Part shown: positions 1-5,054 of the stretch, in pieces | How the letters are laid out: the number at the start of each line of letters is the position of its first letter | Position numbering within the stretch: position 1 is the stretch's first letter | NCBI GenBank assembly: GCA_031290375.1 | Contig: JAITNR010000040.1 | Span: forward strand, 1-5,251 | Direction: 5' to 3' | Length of the DNA stretch: 5,251 nt | DNA from: Prevotellaceae bacterium | GTDB taxonomy: Bacteria; Bacteroidota; Bacteroidia; Bacteroidales; Paludibacteraceae | Notes under the pieces: model-generated | Seen by the model: only the letters and a program-made list of their open reading frames with translations | Database searches by the model: none | Told to the model about the DNA's origin: nothing | Position numbers and translations under genes: made by a program

Positions 1-684
1 CTTATGTGTGTGCCGCTGACTTTTATGGACAATTGGAACAGAAATGAGTTTGAAGTTGTAGATTATTCACAACGAACTGCATTTGATGAAGAAAAGAATA
101 ACTGGCTAAAAGAATTGCACGAACAGGATATTAAAAAGATAGAAAAGCAATTATTATTAAATCCAAATGATTTAAAATATCAATACTATAAAAAACGGGG
201 TTATAGTGACACGGGTTTTATGTGGCGACCTGCCCGCGTATATTATAAAAACGAAAAGAAAGGTTTAATAAGGTGGATGACAGGTTTTATTGTAAAAAAC
301 AAAGCCGATAAAATCCTATACATTGCACCCAAATCACCCCCCAAATTGAAAAACGACAATCCGCTTTTGGACAATAAAATTTATTTTTACACCTCTCCAT
401 TTGTGCCTGCATGTATTTGTATCGGTCAGACAAAGGGCGATATAGAAAAGCGTATCAAACAGGAGTTCAAAAACACGCCCGAAAAACCGTACAAAATTCT
501 ACACAGCGACTTGGCACAAAAATCCAACGGAGAATGGTTTAAAGATAAGGATTTTCATAAATTCCTTAATGCAAATGGTTATGCCAACGAAACAGGCAAA
601 CACAGCAAAAACAACGAATGGTTTAAAATTGATATAAAAACGGCATTGAAATTATTTAAGGAGTACAAAAAAATGAAACTGTAA
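1..684 (+). CDS. C-terminal part of a probable DNA adenine methyltransferase with a C-terminal GIY-YIG/T5orf172-like domain (5' end outside window)
   Basis: The frame is open from base 1, before the first ATG at 4, so the gene very likely starts to the left. Residues are counted from that ATG. The first residues (MCVPLTFMDNWNRNEFEVV) resemble the end of EcoRI-family adenine-specific methyltransferases (MT-EcoRI), where a 'GVPITFLDKYNP.QFEI' stretch is typical. Residues 25-120 are charged and not recognised. Residues 126-222 look like the GIY-YIG-related T5orf172 domain usually found at the N-terminus of restriction-associated helicases: 'IYFYTSP' (126-132), 'ICIGQT' (138-143) with R150, 'KPYKILHSD' (161-169), 'FKDKDFHKFL' (179-188) and 'NEWFKI' (204-209). 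The likely role is DNA modification or cleavage in a restriction-modification system; this is inferred from motifs recalled from the families. The A/T-rich coding sequence fits an accessory gene. The alternative is a free-standing nuclease with no methyltransferase part, which the left flank would settle. Confidence 0.6.
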   Translation, partial: LMCVPLTFMDNWNRNEFEVVDYSQRTAFDEEKNNWLKELHEQDIKKIEKQLLLNPNDLKYQYYKKRGYSDTGFMWRPARVYYKNEKKGLIRWMTGFIVKNKADKILYIAPKSPPKLKNDNPLLDNKIYFYTSPFVPACICIGQTKGDIEKRIKQEFKNTPEKPYKILHSDLAQKSNGEWFKDKDFHKFLNANGYANETGKHSKNNEWFKIDIKTALKLFKEYKKMKL

Positions 685-724
685 CCCGATTTTAATGTTA
701 TGTCAAATTTTATCAACAAATTTA

Positions 725-753
725 TCAATTTTTTTGCTGAGACCTAAAATTGA
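725..753. terminator. AT-rich inverted repeat between convergent genes, possible weak terminator
   Basis: TCAATTTT (725-732) pairs perfectly with AAAATTGA (746-753) across a 13-base loop, in the 79-base gap between the ends of the methyltransferase-like gene and the three-gene minus-strand operon. The stem has little G+C. On the plus strand it is followed by A, not T. On the minus strand, T-rich sequence lies before the repeat rather than after it. The position is right for a bidirectional terminator but the structure is weak. Confidence 0.25.
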
Positions 754-763
754 AAAAAAAGAT

Positions 764-1039
764 TTATTCTTTATGGCTGCTAAAACTGTCCTTGATAAAA
801 GCAAAAACAGTTTTTCCCACTGAGAAAGCAATCGGTATCCAGAAAATTTGTCTTATCACAGGCTTTGCTATGAATGTGGCAATGCTCAACGACGTAGCAA
901 TTTTCTCCCTGTAACTGATGAAATATTGCCGTTTTTCTTTACGAAGTTTAAGCAATGCTGCCTTTTCCCGTTTCAAATCTTGGAGCGAAAAAACTGACCT
1001 GTCGATTTTGCTGATGTTATTTGGACTGTTCGTTTTCAT
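764..1039 (-). CDS. Small basic membrane protein, third gene of the ytxH/holin operon (YqjK-like by position)
   Basis: A 91-residue protein not recognised by sequence. Residues 1-18 are polar. Residues 19-46 form a strongly basic, probably helical stretch (LKREKAALLKLRKEKRQ). Two weakly hydrophobic segments follow (about 47-60 and 64-82), then a polar tail. It is probably inserted in, or lies against, the inner membrane. The only in-frame ATG is at 1039, inside the last codons of the preceding gene, giving a 23-base overlap that suggests translational coupling. It is third after a YtxH protein and a DUF1469-type protein, the place held by yqjK in the proteobacterial yqjD-yqjE-yqjK cluster, and YqjK is also a small basic protein of about this length. 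Homology is not shown, only position, size and character. Confidence 0.7.
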   Translation of the reverse strand: MKTNSPNNISKIDRSVFSLQDLKREKAALLKLRKEKRQYFISYREKIATSLSIATFIAKPVIRQIFWIPIAFSVGKTVFAFIKDSFSSHKE

Positions 1040-1400
1040 TTTCGTAATCTTTGTTATTCTGTTGAAAAAGAATTGAATACACTTTTTTTACAAAGAAATT
1101 TAGAAATAATTTTTCGCTAAAAATTACTGCTAAAAATGCCAGAAGCAAAAACAGCACTATCATTATAATAACAGCAACAAGGGACGAACCGATTATGCTT
1201 TTGCACAAATCAAACAGCATAATCGAAAAATATGCCACCGCCACCAAAAACAGCACAACCGAAATTATTATACCGATTATGAAGGACAGCAGTTTGGAAG
1301 TTTTCTCCAAAACATTGAGTTTAAAAAGTTTTTTTTCAACTTCAATGCAGTCCCTTATTTCCCGAACAAGAGACAAGTCGTCTATTGAATTTTGACTCAT
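1017..1400 (-). CDS. Phage holin family (DUF1469 / phage_holin_3_6, YqjE-like) membrane protein
   Basis: A 127-residue protein. It has an acidic, amphipathic N-terminal helix (residues 1-36, with SLVREIRDCIEVEKKLFK), two long hydrophobic segments (about 37-64 and 68-94) joined by a short loop, and a polar C-terminus. This is the layout of the DUF1469/YqjE family, which is labelled 'phage holin' by Pfam but is usually chromosomal and not a lysis gene. In E. coli the YqjE relative is an inner-membrane protein of the stress-induced yqjDE locus. Nothing phage-like lies around it here. It starts 20 bases after the YtxH gene ends, so the two are surely co-transcribed, and its end overlaps the next gene. 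The exact molecular role of the family is not established. Family call from topology, length and gene order. Confidence 0.8.
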   Translation of the reverse strand: MSQNSIDDLSLVREIRDCIEVEKKLFKLNVLEKTSKLLSFIIGIIISVVLFLVAVAYFSIMLFDLCKSIIGSSLVAVIIMIVLFLLLAFLAVIFSEKLFLNFFVKKVYSILFQQNNKDYENENEQSK

Positions 1401-1420
1401 TTCAACTGTTAATAATTTTT

Positions 1421-1666
1421 TTAAACCGTTTCTGCTCCAGGCGTATCCTTTCCGGTCATACTGTTTTTCAAATCGGACTTCAAGTCGTTGATTTTGGAGC
1501 GAAGTTCTTCGTATTGTGCCTCACCCAAGCCCGATTTTACACCTTCTTTAACCTTGTCGGAAATAAATTTCCTTGTTTCTTCTCCGTTTTTTGGGGCAAG
1601 CAACAATGCGGTAAAACCTCCTGCCACAACGCCTCCCAAGAATGCCAATAACGTGTTTTTGTTCAT
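1421..1666 (-). CDS. YtxH domain-containing protein
   Basis: An 81-residue protein. Residues 4-24 form one hydrophobic, glycine-rich segment (LLAFLGGVVAGGFTALLLAP), followed directly by the 'APKNGEETR' signature (24-32) that marks YtxH proteins. A charged helical tail (33-70, KVKEGVKSGLGEAQYEELRSK...) ends in a short polar tail. Length and layout are normal for the family. It is anchored in the inner membrane with the helical tail probably cytoplasmic. YtxH/DUF883-type proteins are linked to general stress; E. coli YqjD, with a similar layout, is membrane-anchored and binds ribosomes. This is the first gene of a three-gene minus-strand operon, with a recognisable promoter (1702-1733) giving a leader of about 30 bases. 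The ATG at 1666 is the natural start, directly before the hydrophobic segment. Confidence 0.88.
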   Translation of the reverse strand: MNKNTLLAFLGGVVAGGFTALLLAPKNGEETRKFISDKVKEGVKSGLGEAQYEELRSKINDLKSDLKNSMTGKDTPGAETV

Positions 1667-1701
1667 AATTTTTAATTTTAAATGTTATATATTTTATTTT
1701 T

Positions 1702-1733
1702 CAAAGATAGTAAAAAAAAAGCAAAAAAGCAAG
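1702..1733 (-). promoter_or_regulatory. Bacteroidota-type promoter for the ytxH operon
   Basis: Read on the minus strand: CTTG (1733-1730), 20 bases, then TATCTTTG (1709-1702). This fits the Bacteroidota consensus TTTG, 19-21 bases, TAnnTTTG, with one mismatch in the -33 box. Transcription should begin near 1697, about 30 bases before the YtxH ATG. Confidence 0.7.
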
Positions 1734-1790
1734 GGGATATACTTTTGTCCCCATTCATTATTCACTATAAAAAATATTCTTATAAAAGTT

Positions 1791-1814
1791 AATAATGTTA
1801 AAATTAACATTATT
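1791..1814. repeat. Perfect 11-bp inverted repeat in the ytxH/htrA divergent intergenic region (candidate operator)
   Basis: AATAATGTTAA (1791-1801), two A, then TTAACATTATT (1804-1814), a perfect palindrome apart from the 2-base centre. It lies between the ytxH promoter and the htrA -7 element (1851-1858), just upstream of where the htrA -33 region would be. A 2-base loop is too short for an RNA hairpin terminator, and no gene ends nearby, so a dimeric regulator's binding site is the better reading. The A/T-only surroundings raise the chance of an accidental palindrome. The rest of the 299-base intergenic region (1667-1965) holds the two promoters, the htrA leader and no credible gene. Confidence 0.45.
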
Positions 1815-1824
1815 TATAACTCAT

Positions 1825-1858
1825 ATTGATTTTAACTGTAAAAAATATAGTAATTTTG
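1825..1858 (+). promoter_or_regulatory. Probable htrA promoter
   Basis: TAATTTTG (1851-1858) matches the Bacteroidota -7 box TAnnTTTG exactly. The only -33 candidate is ATTG (1825-1828), with a 22-base spacer, one longer than usual and with one mismatch. Transcription from about 1864 would give an A-rich leader of about 100 bases before the htrA ATG. Confidence 0.5.
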
Positions 1859-1925
1859 CATCAGATTTGACAAATGGGGAAAACTTTTACATGATATGTG
1901 AACAGACAAATATAAAATAACTAAT

Positions 1926-1967
1926 TTTTTAACAAAAATAATAATAAACAAAATTTTTAACAAAAAT
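1926..1967 (+). repeat. 14-base direct repeat at the htrA start codon
   Basis: TTTTTAACAAAAAT occurs at 1926-1939 and again at 1954-1967, 28 bases apart. The second copy ends in the first two bases of the htrA start codon. No Shine-Dalgarno sequence is present; the A-rich stretch just before the ATG is the usual Bacteroidota initiation context. Confidence 0.6.
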
Positions 1968-3450
1968 GAACAAGAAAAAATTAATTTTAATTGCAGGTGC
2001 TATAGCCTTATGCGTAACAACAAGTTTTGTCACTGTAATGATTTACAAAATTACCGACAAAGACAAATTTAACTCGGAAACAGTGGCAAATCCACCTGCA
2101 AAGTTTGCGTCAATGACCGGTACGGAAATTGGACAGACCGACTTTACCACTGCAGCCGAAAGGACAGTTCATAGCGTTGTACACGTTAAGACCATGTACA
2201 AGATTAGAAATCAGTATCAGGGTTTTAGTGACCCGTTTTTTGAGCATTTTTTTGGCGTTCCCAGAAGGCAGCAGCGTGAGATGCCCGAACAGGAGTCAAG
2301 CGCGGCAGGCTCAGGAGTGATAATCTCAGCAGACGGATACATCGTTACCAACAATCATGTTGTGGAAAATGCCTTCGAAATTGAGGTTACGCTCAATGAT
2401 AAACGCACTTTTACCGCAAAGGTAATAGGCACTGACCCAAGTACCGATATTGCTCTGTTGAAGATTGACGCAGACGGACTTGCCCCGATAACTTTCGGCA
2501 ATTCCGACAATCTTAAAGTGGGACAATGGGTGCTTGCTGTTGGCAATCCGTTCAATCTTACTTCGACCGTTACGGCAGGCATCGTAAGTGCCAAGGCTCG
2601 CAGTATCAATATTTTGAGTGTAGATATGAAAATTGAGTCATTTATTCAGACAGATGCGGCTATAAATCCCGGAAATTCGGGAGGTGCTTTGGTGAATACT
2701 GCGGGAGAGCTGGTCGGAATTAACACCGCAATTGCCTCACAAACAGGTTCTTATGCAGGTTACGCATTTGCCGTTCCTACTACCATTGTGAGTAAGGTAG
2801 TAACCGATTTAAAAGAATACGGCGTAGTGCAAAGGGCTGTGCTTGGCAGTCAGATAACTGATATTGACGACAAACTTGCAAAAGAAAAGGATTTGAAAAC
2901 ACTCAATGGGGCGTACGTTGCAGGGTTTACTCAAAACAGTGCAGCAAAAGACGCGGGCTTAAAAGAGGGTGATGTGATTACGGCTATTGATGAGGTGGCT
3001 GTCAAATCGGTGGCTGAATTGCAGGAGCAGATAAGCCGTTATCGTCCGGGAGACAATATCAAACTTACTGTATTGCGTAAGGACAAAGAGCAGATTTTTA
3101 CCATTAAACTCAAAAATATGAGCGGAAACACAGGAATTGTTAAAAATGCAGATCTATCGGTATTAGGGGCTGAATTTCAACAGGTTACTCCGCAATTAAA
3201 AAGACGTTTTAACCTTGAAGACGGAATGCTAACAAGTAAGGTTACCAGAAACGGTGCTTTTGCAAAGGCGGGTATCGAAGCAGGCTTTATAGTGCTGAAA
3301 ATCAACCGTCAAACCATTCGCTCGCAGGAAGATATCGCAAATATCTACAACAGTGCCATCAATAGCAGCGAAGAAGACGATAAAGTACTGTTAGTATCAG
3401 GCATTTATCAAAACGGAAAAGTGATGCACTACATAGTAAATTTAAAGTAG
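1966..3450 (+). CDS. htrA: Do/DegP family periplasmic serine protease with two PDZ domains
   Basis: A 494-residue periplasmic protease and chaperone that degrades misfolded envelope proteins. Residues 3-5 (KKK) and the hydrophobic segment 6-28 make a signal peptide or membrane anchor. The trypsin-like domain spans about 58-285, with the full catalytic triad: His131 in TNNHVV, Asp161 in STDIALLKID and Ser238 in NPGNSGG. Residues 81-113 form the LA-loop region, with SDPFFEHFFG and a Gln/Glu-rich linker. PDZ1 lies at about 290-382 (GAYVAGFTQNSAAKDAGLKEGD) and PDZ2 at about 395-492 (TSKVTRNGAFAKAGIEAG). This is the DegP/DegQ layout and length, and nothing is missing. The gene is monocistronic, divergent from the ytxH operon and convergent with carA. 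Both htrA and the ytxH genes suit envelope stress, so shared control through their common intergenic region is possible but not shown. Database entries sometimes mislabel this family as 'deoxyribonuclease HsdR'. degP and degQ are equally defensible symbols. Confidence 0.96.
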   Translation: MNKKKLILIAGAIALCVTTSFVTVMIYKITDKDKFNSETVANPPAKFASMTGTEIGQTDFTTAAERTVHSVVHVKTMYKIRNQYQGFSDPFFEHFFGVPRRQQREMPEQESSAAGSGVIISADGYIVTNNHVVENAFEIEVTLNDKRTFTAKVIGTDPSTDIALLKIDADGLAPITFGNSDNLKVGQWVLAVGNPFNLTSTVTAGIVSAKARSINILSVDMKIESFIQTDAAINPGNSGGALVNTAGELVGINTAIASQTGSYAGYAFAVPTTIVSKVVTDLKEYGVVQRAVLGSQITDIDDKLAKEKDLKTLNGAYVAGFTQNSAAKDAGLKEGDVITAIDEVAVKSVAELQEQISRYRPGDNIKLTVLRKDKEQIFTIKLKNMSGNTGIVKNADLSVLGAEFQQVTPQLKRRFNLEDGMLTSKVTRNGAFAKAGIEAGFIVLKINRQTIRSQEDIANIYNSAINSSEEDDKVLLVSGIYQNGKVMHYIVNLK

Positions 3451-3483
3451 AGTTACACAGTTGTAAAAAAATTCAATACCTTT

Positions 3484-4563
3484 TTACCCTCTCAAAATTT
3501 CAATAAACCTCTCAAAAAGATAAACACTGTCCTGCGGACCGGGCGCAGATTCGGGGTGGTATTGTACGGCAAAAAGTTTGTCCTCTTTGCATTCAATACC
3601 CTCCACTGTGTTGTCCAACAGGTTAATTTGAGTAATTTCCAACCCTGTATCCCTCAGAGAATCAGAGTTTATGGCGTAACTGTGATTTTGGCTTGTAATT
3701 CTGATTTTACCGCTTTGGAGGTCTTTAACAGGGTGATTGCCGCCGCGATGTCCGAACTTCATCTTGTAGGAACTTGCCTTGTATGCTAAGGCTATCATTT
3801 GCAGACCGAGGCAGATACCAAAAATAGGTATTTTCCCTCGCAATTGCCTGATGGTTTCTATTACAGGTTGGACATCTGCGGGGTCACCCGGTCCGTTGGA
3901 CAGAAACAGTCCATCGGGTTTGAACGCCATAATTTCATCCGCTGTTGTGTTGTACGGCACTATTGTTACATTACAACCATTGCGATTTAATTCTCTGATA
4001 ATATTGTACTTAATACCACAATCAATAGCCACAATGTCGAATATGTGGTTTGCTGTTCGGCTAAACCAACGTTTTTTGCAACTCACCCTTGACACCATAT
4101 CGGTTGGCATCTTATAATTTTTTAGAATTTCAAGTGCTTGATTTTTAGGTGTTTCATGTGAAGTGATAAGAACCTTTTGACTGCCCTCTATGCGTATGAT
4201 TCGCGTAATTTTGCGAGTATCCACGCCACTGATTGCAGGAATGTTGTGCTCTTCAAGCACTTCACTGAGTGTTCTGGTATAGCGGAAATTGCTCGGTATA
4301 TCGTTGTATTCTCGTACTATCATTCCTCCAAGCAAGGGAAATTTTGTTTCGTAATCCTCGTCCGTTATGCCATAGTTGCCGATGAGAGGGTAAGTCATTA
4401 CAACCATTTGGTCGGTGTAGGAGGGGTCAGACAAAATCTCCTGATAGCCAACCATTGAGGTATTGAACACCAATTCGTTAATAGCATCACGGTCTGCTCC
4501 AAAGCCGTAGCCATAGAACTCCTGTCCGTTTTCAAGAACAATTTTTTTGTTAAAAGGCTTCAT
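3484..4563 (-). CDS. carA: Carbamoyl-phosphate synthase small (glutaminase) subunit
   Basis: A 359-residue protein that hydrolyses glutamine and passes ammonia to the large subunit CarB, making carbamoyl phosphate for pyrimidines and arginine in the cytoplasm. The N-terminal CarA domain (about 5-150) carries FNTSMVGYQEILSDPSY (33-49) and ISGVDTRKITR (111-121). The class I glutamine amidotransferase domain (about 175-357) carries LSNGPGDP (221-228), the nucleophile Cys251 in GICLGLQ, GHRGGNHPV (271-279), SQNHSY (291-296) and His336/Glu338 in QYHPE. All catalytic residues are present. The length is slightly below E. coli CarA (382). The ATG at 4563 is preceded by AGGA at about 13 bases and the protein starts at the conserved N-terminus. 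It converges on htrA with 33 bases between, so carB is not directly downstream as it often is. Expression is probably set by the attenuator-like leader at 4597-4750. Confidence 0.97.
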   Translation of the reverse strand: MKPFNKKIVLENGQEFYGYGFGADRDAINELVFNTSMVGYQEILSDPSYTDQMVVMTYPLIGNYGITDEDYETKFPLLGGMIVREYNDIPSNFRYTRTLSEVLEEHNIPAISGVDTRKITRIIRIEGSQKVLITSHETPKNQALEILKNYKMPTDMVSRVSCKKRWFSRTANHIFDIVAIDCGIKYNIIRELNRNGCNVTIVPYNTTADEIMAFKPDGLFLSNGPGDPADVQPVIETIRQLRGKIPIFGICLGLQMIALAYKASSYKMKFGHRGGNHPVKDLQSGKIRITSQNHSYAINSDSLRDTGLEITQINLLDNTVEGIECKEDKLFAVQYHPESAPGPQDSVYLFERFIEILRG

Positions 4564-4596
4564 ATATTGTTAATTTCCTGTATTTTTTATTAGATT

Positions 4597-4635
4597 AAAA
4601 AAAAAGAGCAACCAATTAAAAACAGCTACTCTTTT
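4597..4635 (-). terminator. Intrinsic terminator in the carA leader (candidate attenuator)
   Basis: On the minus strand AAAAGAGTAGC (4635-4625) pairs with GTTGCTCTTTT (4612-4602) over 11 pairs, two of them G-U, with a 12-base loop (4624-4613). The 3' arm runs straight into a T tract, nine T in all (4605-4597). This is an intrinsic terminator in form, although the A-U-rich stem is only moderately strong. It lies 33 bases before the carA ATG and downstream of the carA -7 element, so it would stop carA transcripts unless prevented from forming. A separate short RNA ending here is the alternative. Confidence 0.72.
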
Positions 4636-4727
4636 AAGTCAAACGATGAGAAAAAATCTTCTTGTAATGCGTGGCTTTTCCTGCAAAACAAACTGATACA
4701 TAGACTTTTATCCGTTGTACTAATCAT
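4626..4727 (-). CDS. Candidate carA leader peptide A (33 residues)
   Basis: The ATG at 4727 lies about 10 bases after the predicted transcription start. It opens a 33-codon frame with N-terminus MISTTDKSLCISLFC and C-terminus EDFFSSFDLKE. The TAG stop (4628-4626) lies inside the 5' arm of the terminator. The codons for DFF cover the run of six U (4656-4651), which ends 15 bases before the stem. A ribosome finishing here would cover the 5' arm and stop the hairpin forming, as in the pyrBI leader. The peptide itself probably has no function beyond carrying the ribosome. Short, with no Shine-Dalgarno; it competes with leader frame B (4639-4701). Confidence 0.45.
   Translation of the reverse strand: MISTTDKSLCISLFCRKSHALQEDFFSSFDLKE
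4639..4701 (-). CDS. Candidate carA leader peptide B (20 residues, overlapping frame)
   Basis: The ATG at 4701 opens a 20-codon frame in a different register from leader A. The peptide starts MYQFVLQEKP and ends RITRRFFLIV, with TGA at 4641-4639, just three bases before the terminator stem. FF is coded by the same six-U run. A terminating ribosome would still cover most of the 5' arm. The upstream GGATAAAAG stretch is slightly purine-rich. Either or both frames may be translated, and sequence alone does not decide. Confidence 0.35.
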   Translation of the reverse strand: MYQFVLQEKPRITRRFFLIV

Positions 4728-4742
4728 AAAATATATTTTCTA

Positions 4743-4750
4743 CAAAGTTA
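4743..4750 (-). promoter_or_regulatory. Probable carA promoter -7 element
   Basis: On the minus strand TAACTTTG (4750-4743) is an exact TAnnTTTG box. No TTTG-like -33 box sits at the usual 19-21 bases (around 4770-4775). Transcription from about 4738 would give a carA leader of about 175 bases holding the leader ORFs and terminator. No better TAnnTTTG box was found on this strand between here and 5010. Confidence 0.5.
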
Positions 4751-4847
4751 ATATTTTTTTTTAACAATTTTGTAAAAAAAAAATTTAGCCAATTGATGAT
4801 TAATTTTCGTAGCACCTCGAAAAAATTATTAACCGATATTTTATGAC

Positions 4848-4916
4848 AAAAAATAACCCAAAATAACTCCAAAAACGACCCCAAAAGACAATAAAATCGG
4901 ATAAAATAAATAAAAA
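4848..4916. other. Phased A-tracts, probable curved DNA
   Basis: Seven runs of 4-6 A are centred near 4850, 4861, 4873, 4884, 4894, 4904 and 4914. Spacing is about 10-11.5 bases, close to one helical turn, which is the known arrangement for intrinsic DNA bending. The tract lies about 100 bases upstream of the promoter at 5011-5041 and a similar distance from the carA promoter. The rest of 4751-5010 is very AT-rich with no credible gene. Confidence 0.45.
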
Positions 4917-5010
4917 TTACAAATTATAATTTATTGTATGTATATAAATGATTTAGTCTGAATATATATAATATTTTATGTTTTTTTTTGTAAAAAAAAT
5001 AGTAAATAAT

Positions 5011-5041
5011 TTTGTAAATTAAAAAAAAAGTATTACCTTTG
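5011..5041 (+). promoter_or_regulatory. Strong Bacteroidota-type promoter for the right-edge gene
   Basis: TTTG (5011-5014), exactly 19 bases, then TACCTTTG (5034-5041): a full match to the consensus in both boxes and spacing. Transcription should start near 5046, only about 9 bases before the ATG at 5055, so the transcript is almost leaderless if that start is right. Confidence 0.78.
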
Positions 5042-5054
5042 CATTGGTACTGAA

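Noticed and set aside
1017..1400. Phage lysis holin or prophage remnant
   Set aside because: The 'phage holin' family name is misleading: no endolysin, tail or integrase gene is near, and the operon partners are housekeeping-type membrane proteins.
1195..1829. Several plus-strand open frames (1195-1395, 1385-1651, 1488-1829)
   Set aside because: They lie antisense to the YtxH and holin-family genes, which have clear family features and a promoter on the other strand.
1874..1920. Two tiny ORFs in the htrA leader (6 and 9 codons, joined by ATGA)
   Set aside because: Too short, with no terminator or stem near them; expected by chance in such sequence.
3452..3465. Small inverted repeat TTACA-CAGT-TGTAA between htrA and carA
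   Set aside because: Only five pairs, and followed by A rather than T on the plus strand, with no T tract after it on the minus strand, so not a credible terminator.
3556..4458. Plus-strand open frames opposite carA
   Set aside because: Antisense to carA, whose complete set of catalytic motifs is on the minus strand; the products show no recognisable family features.
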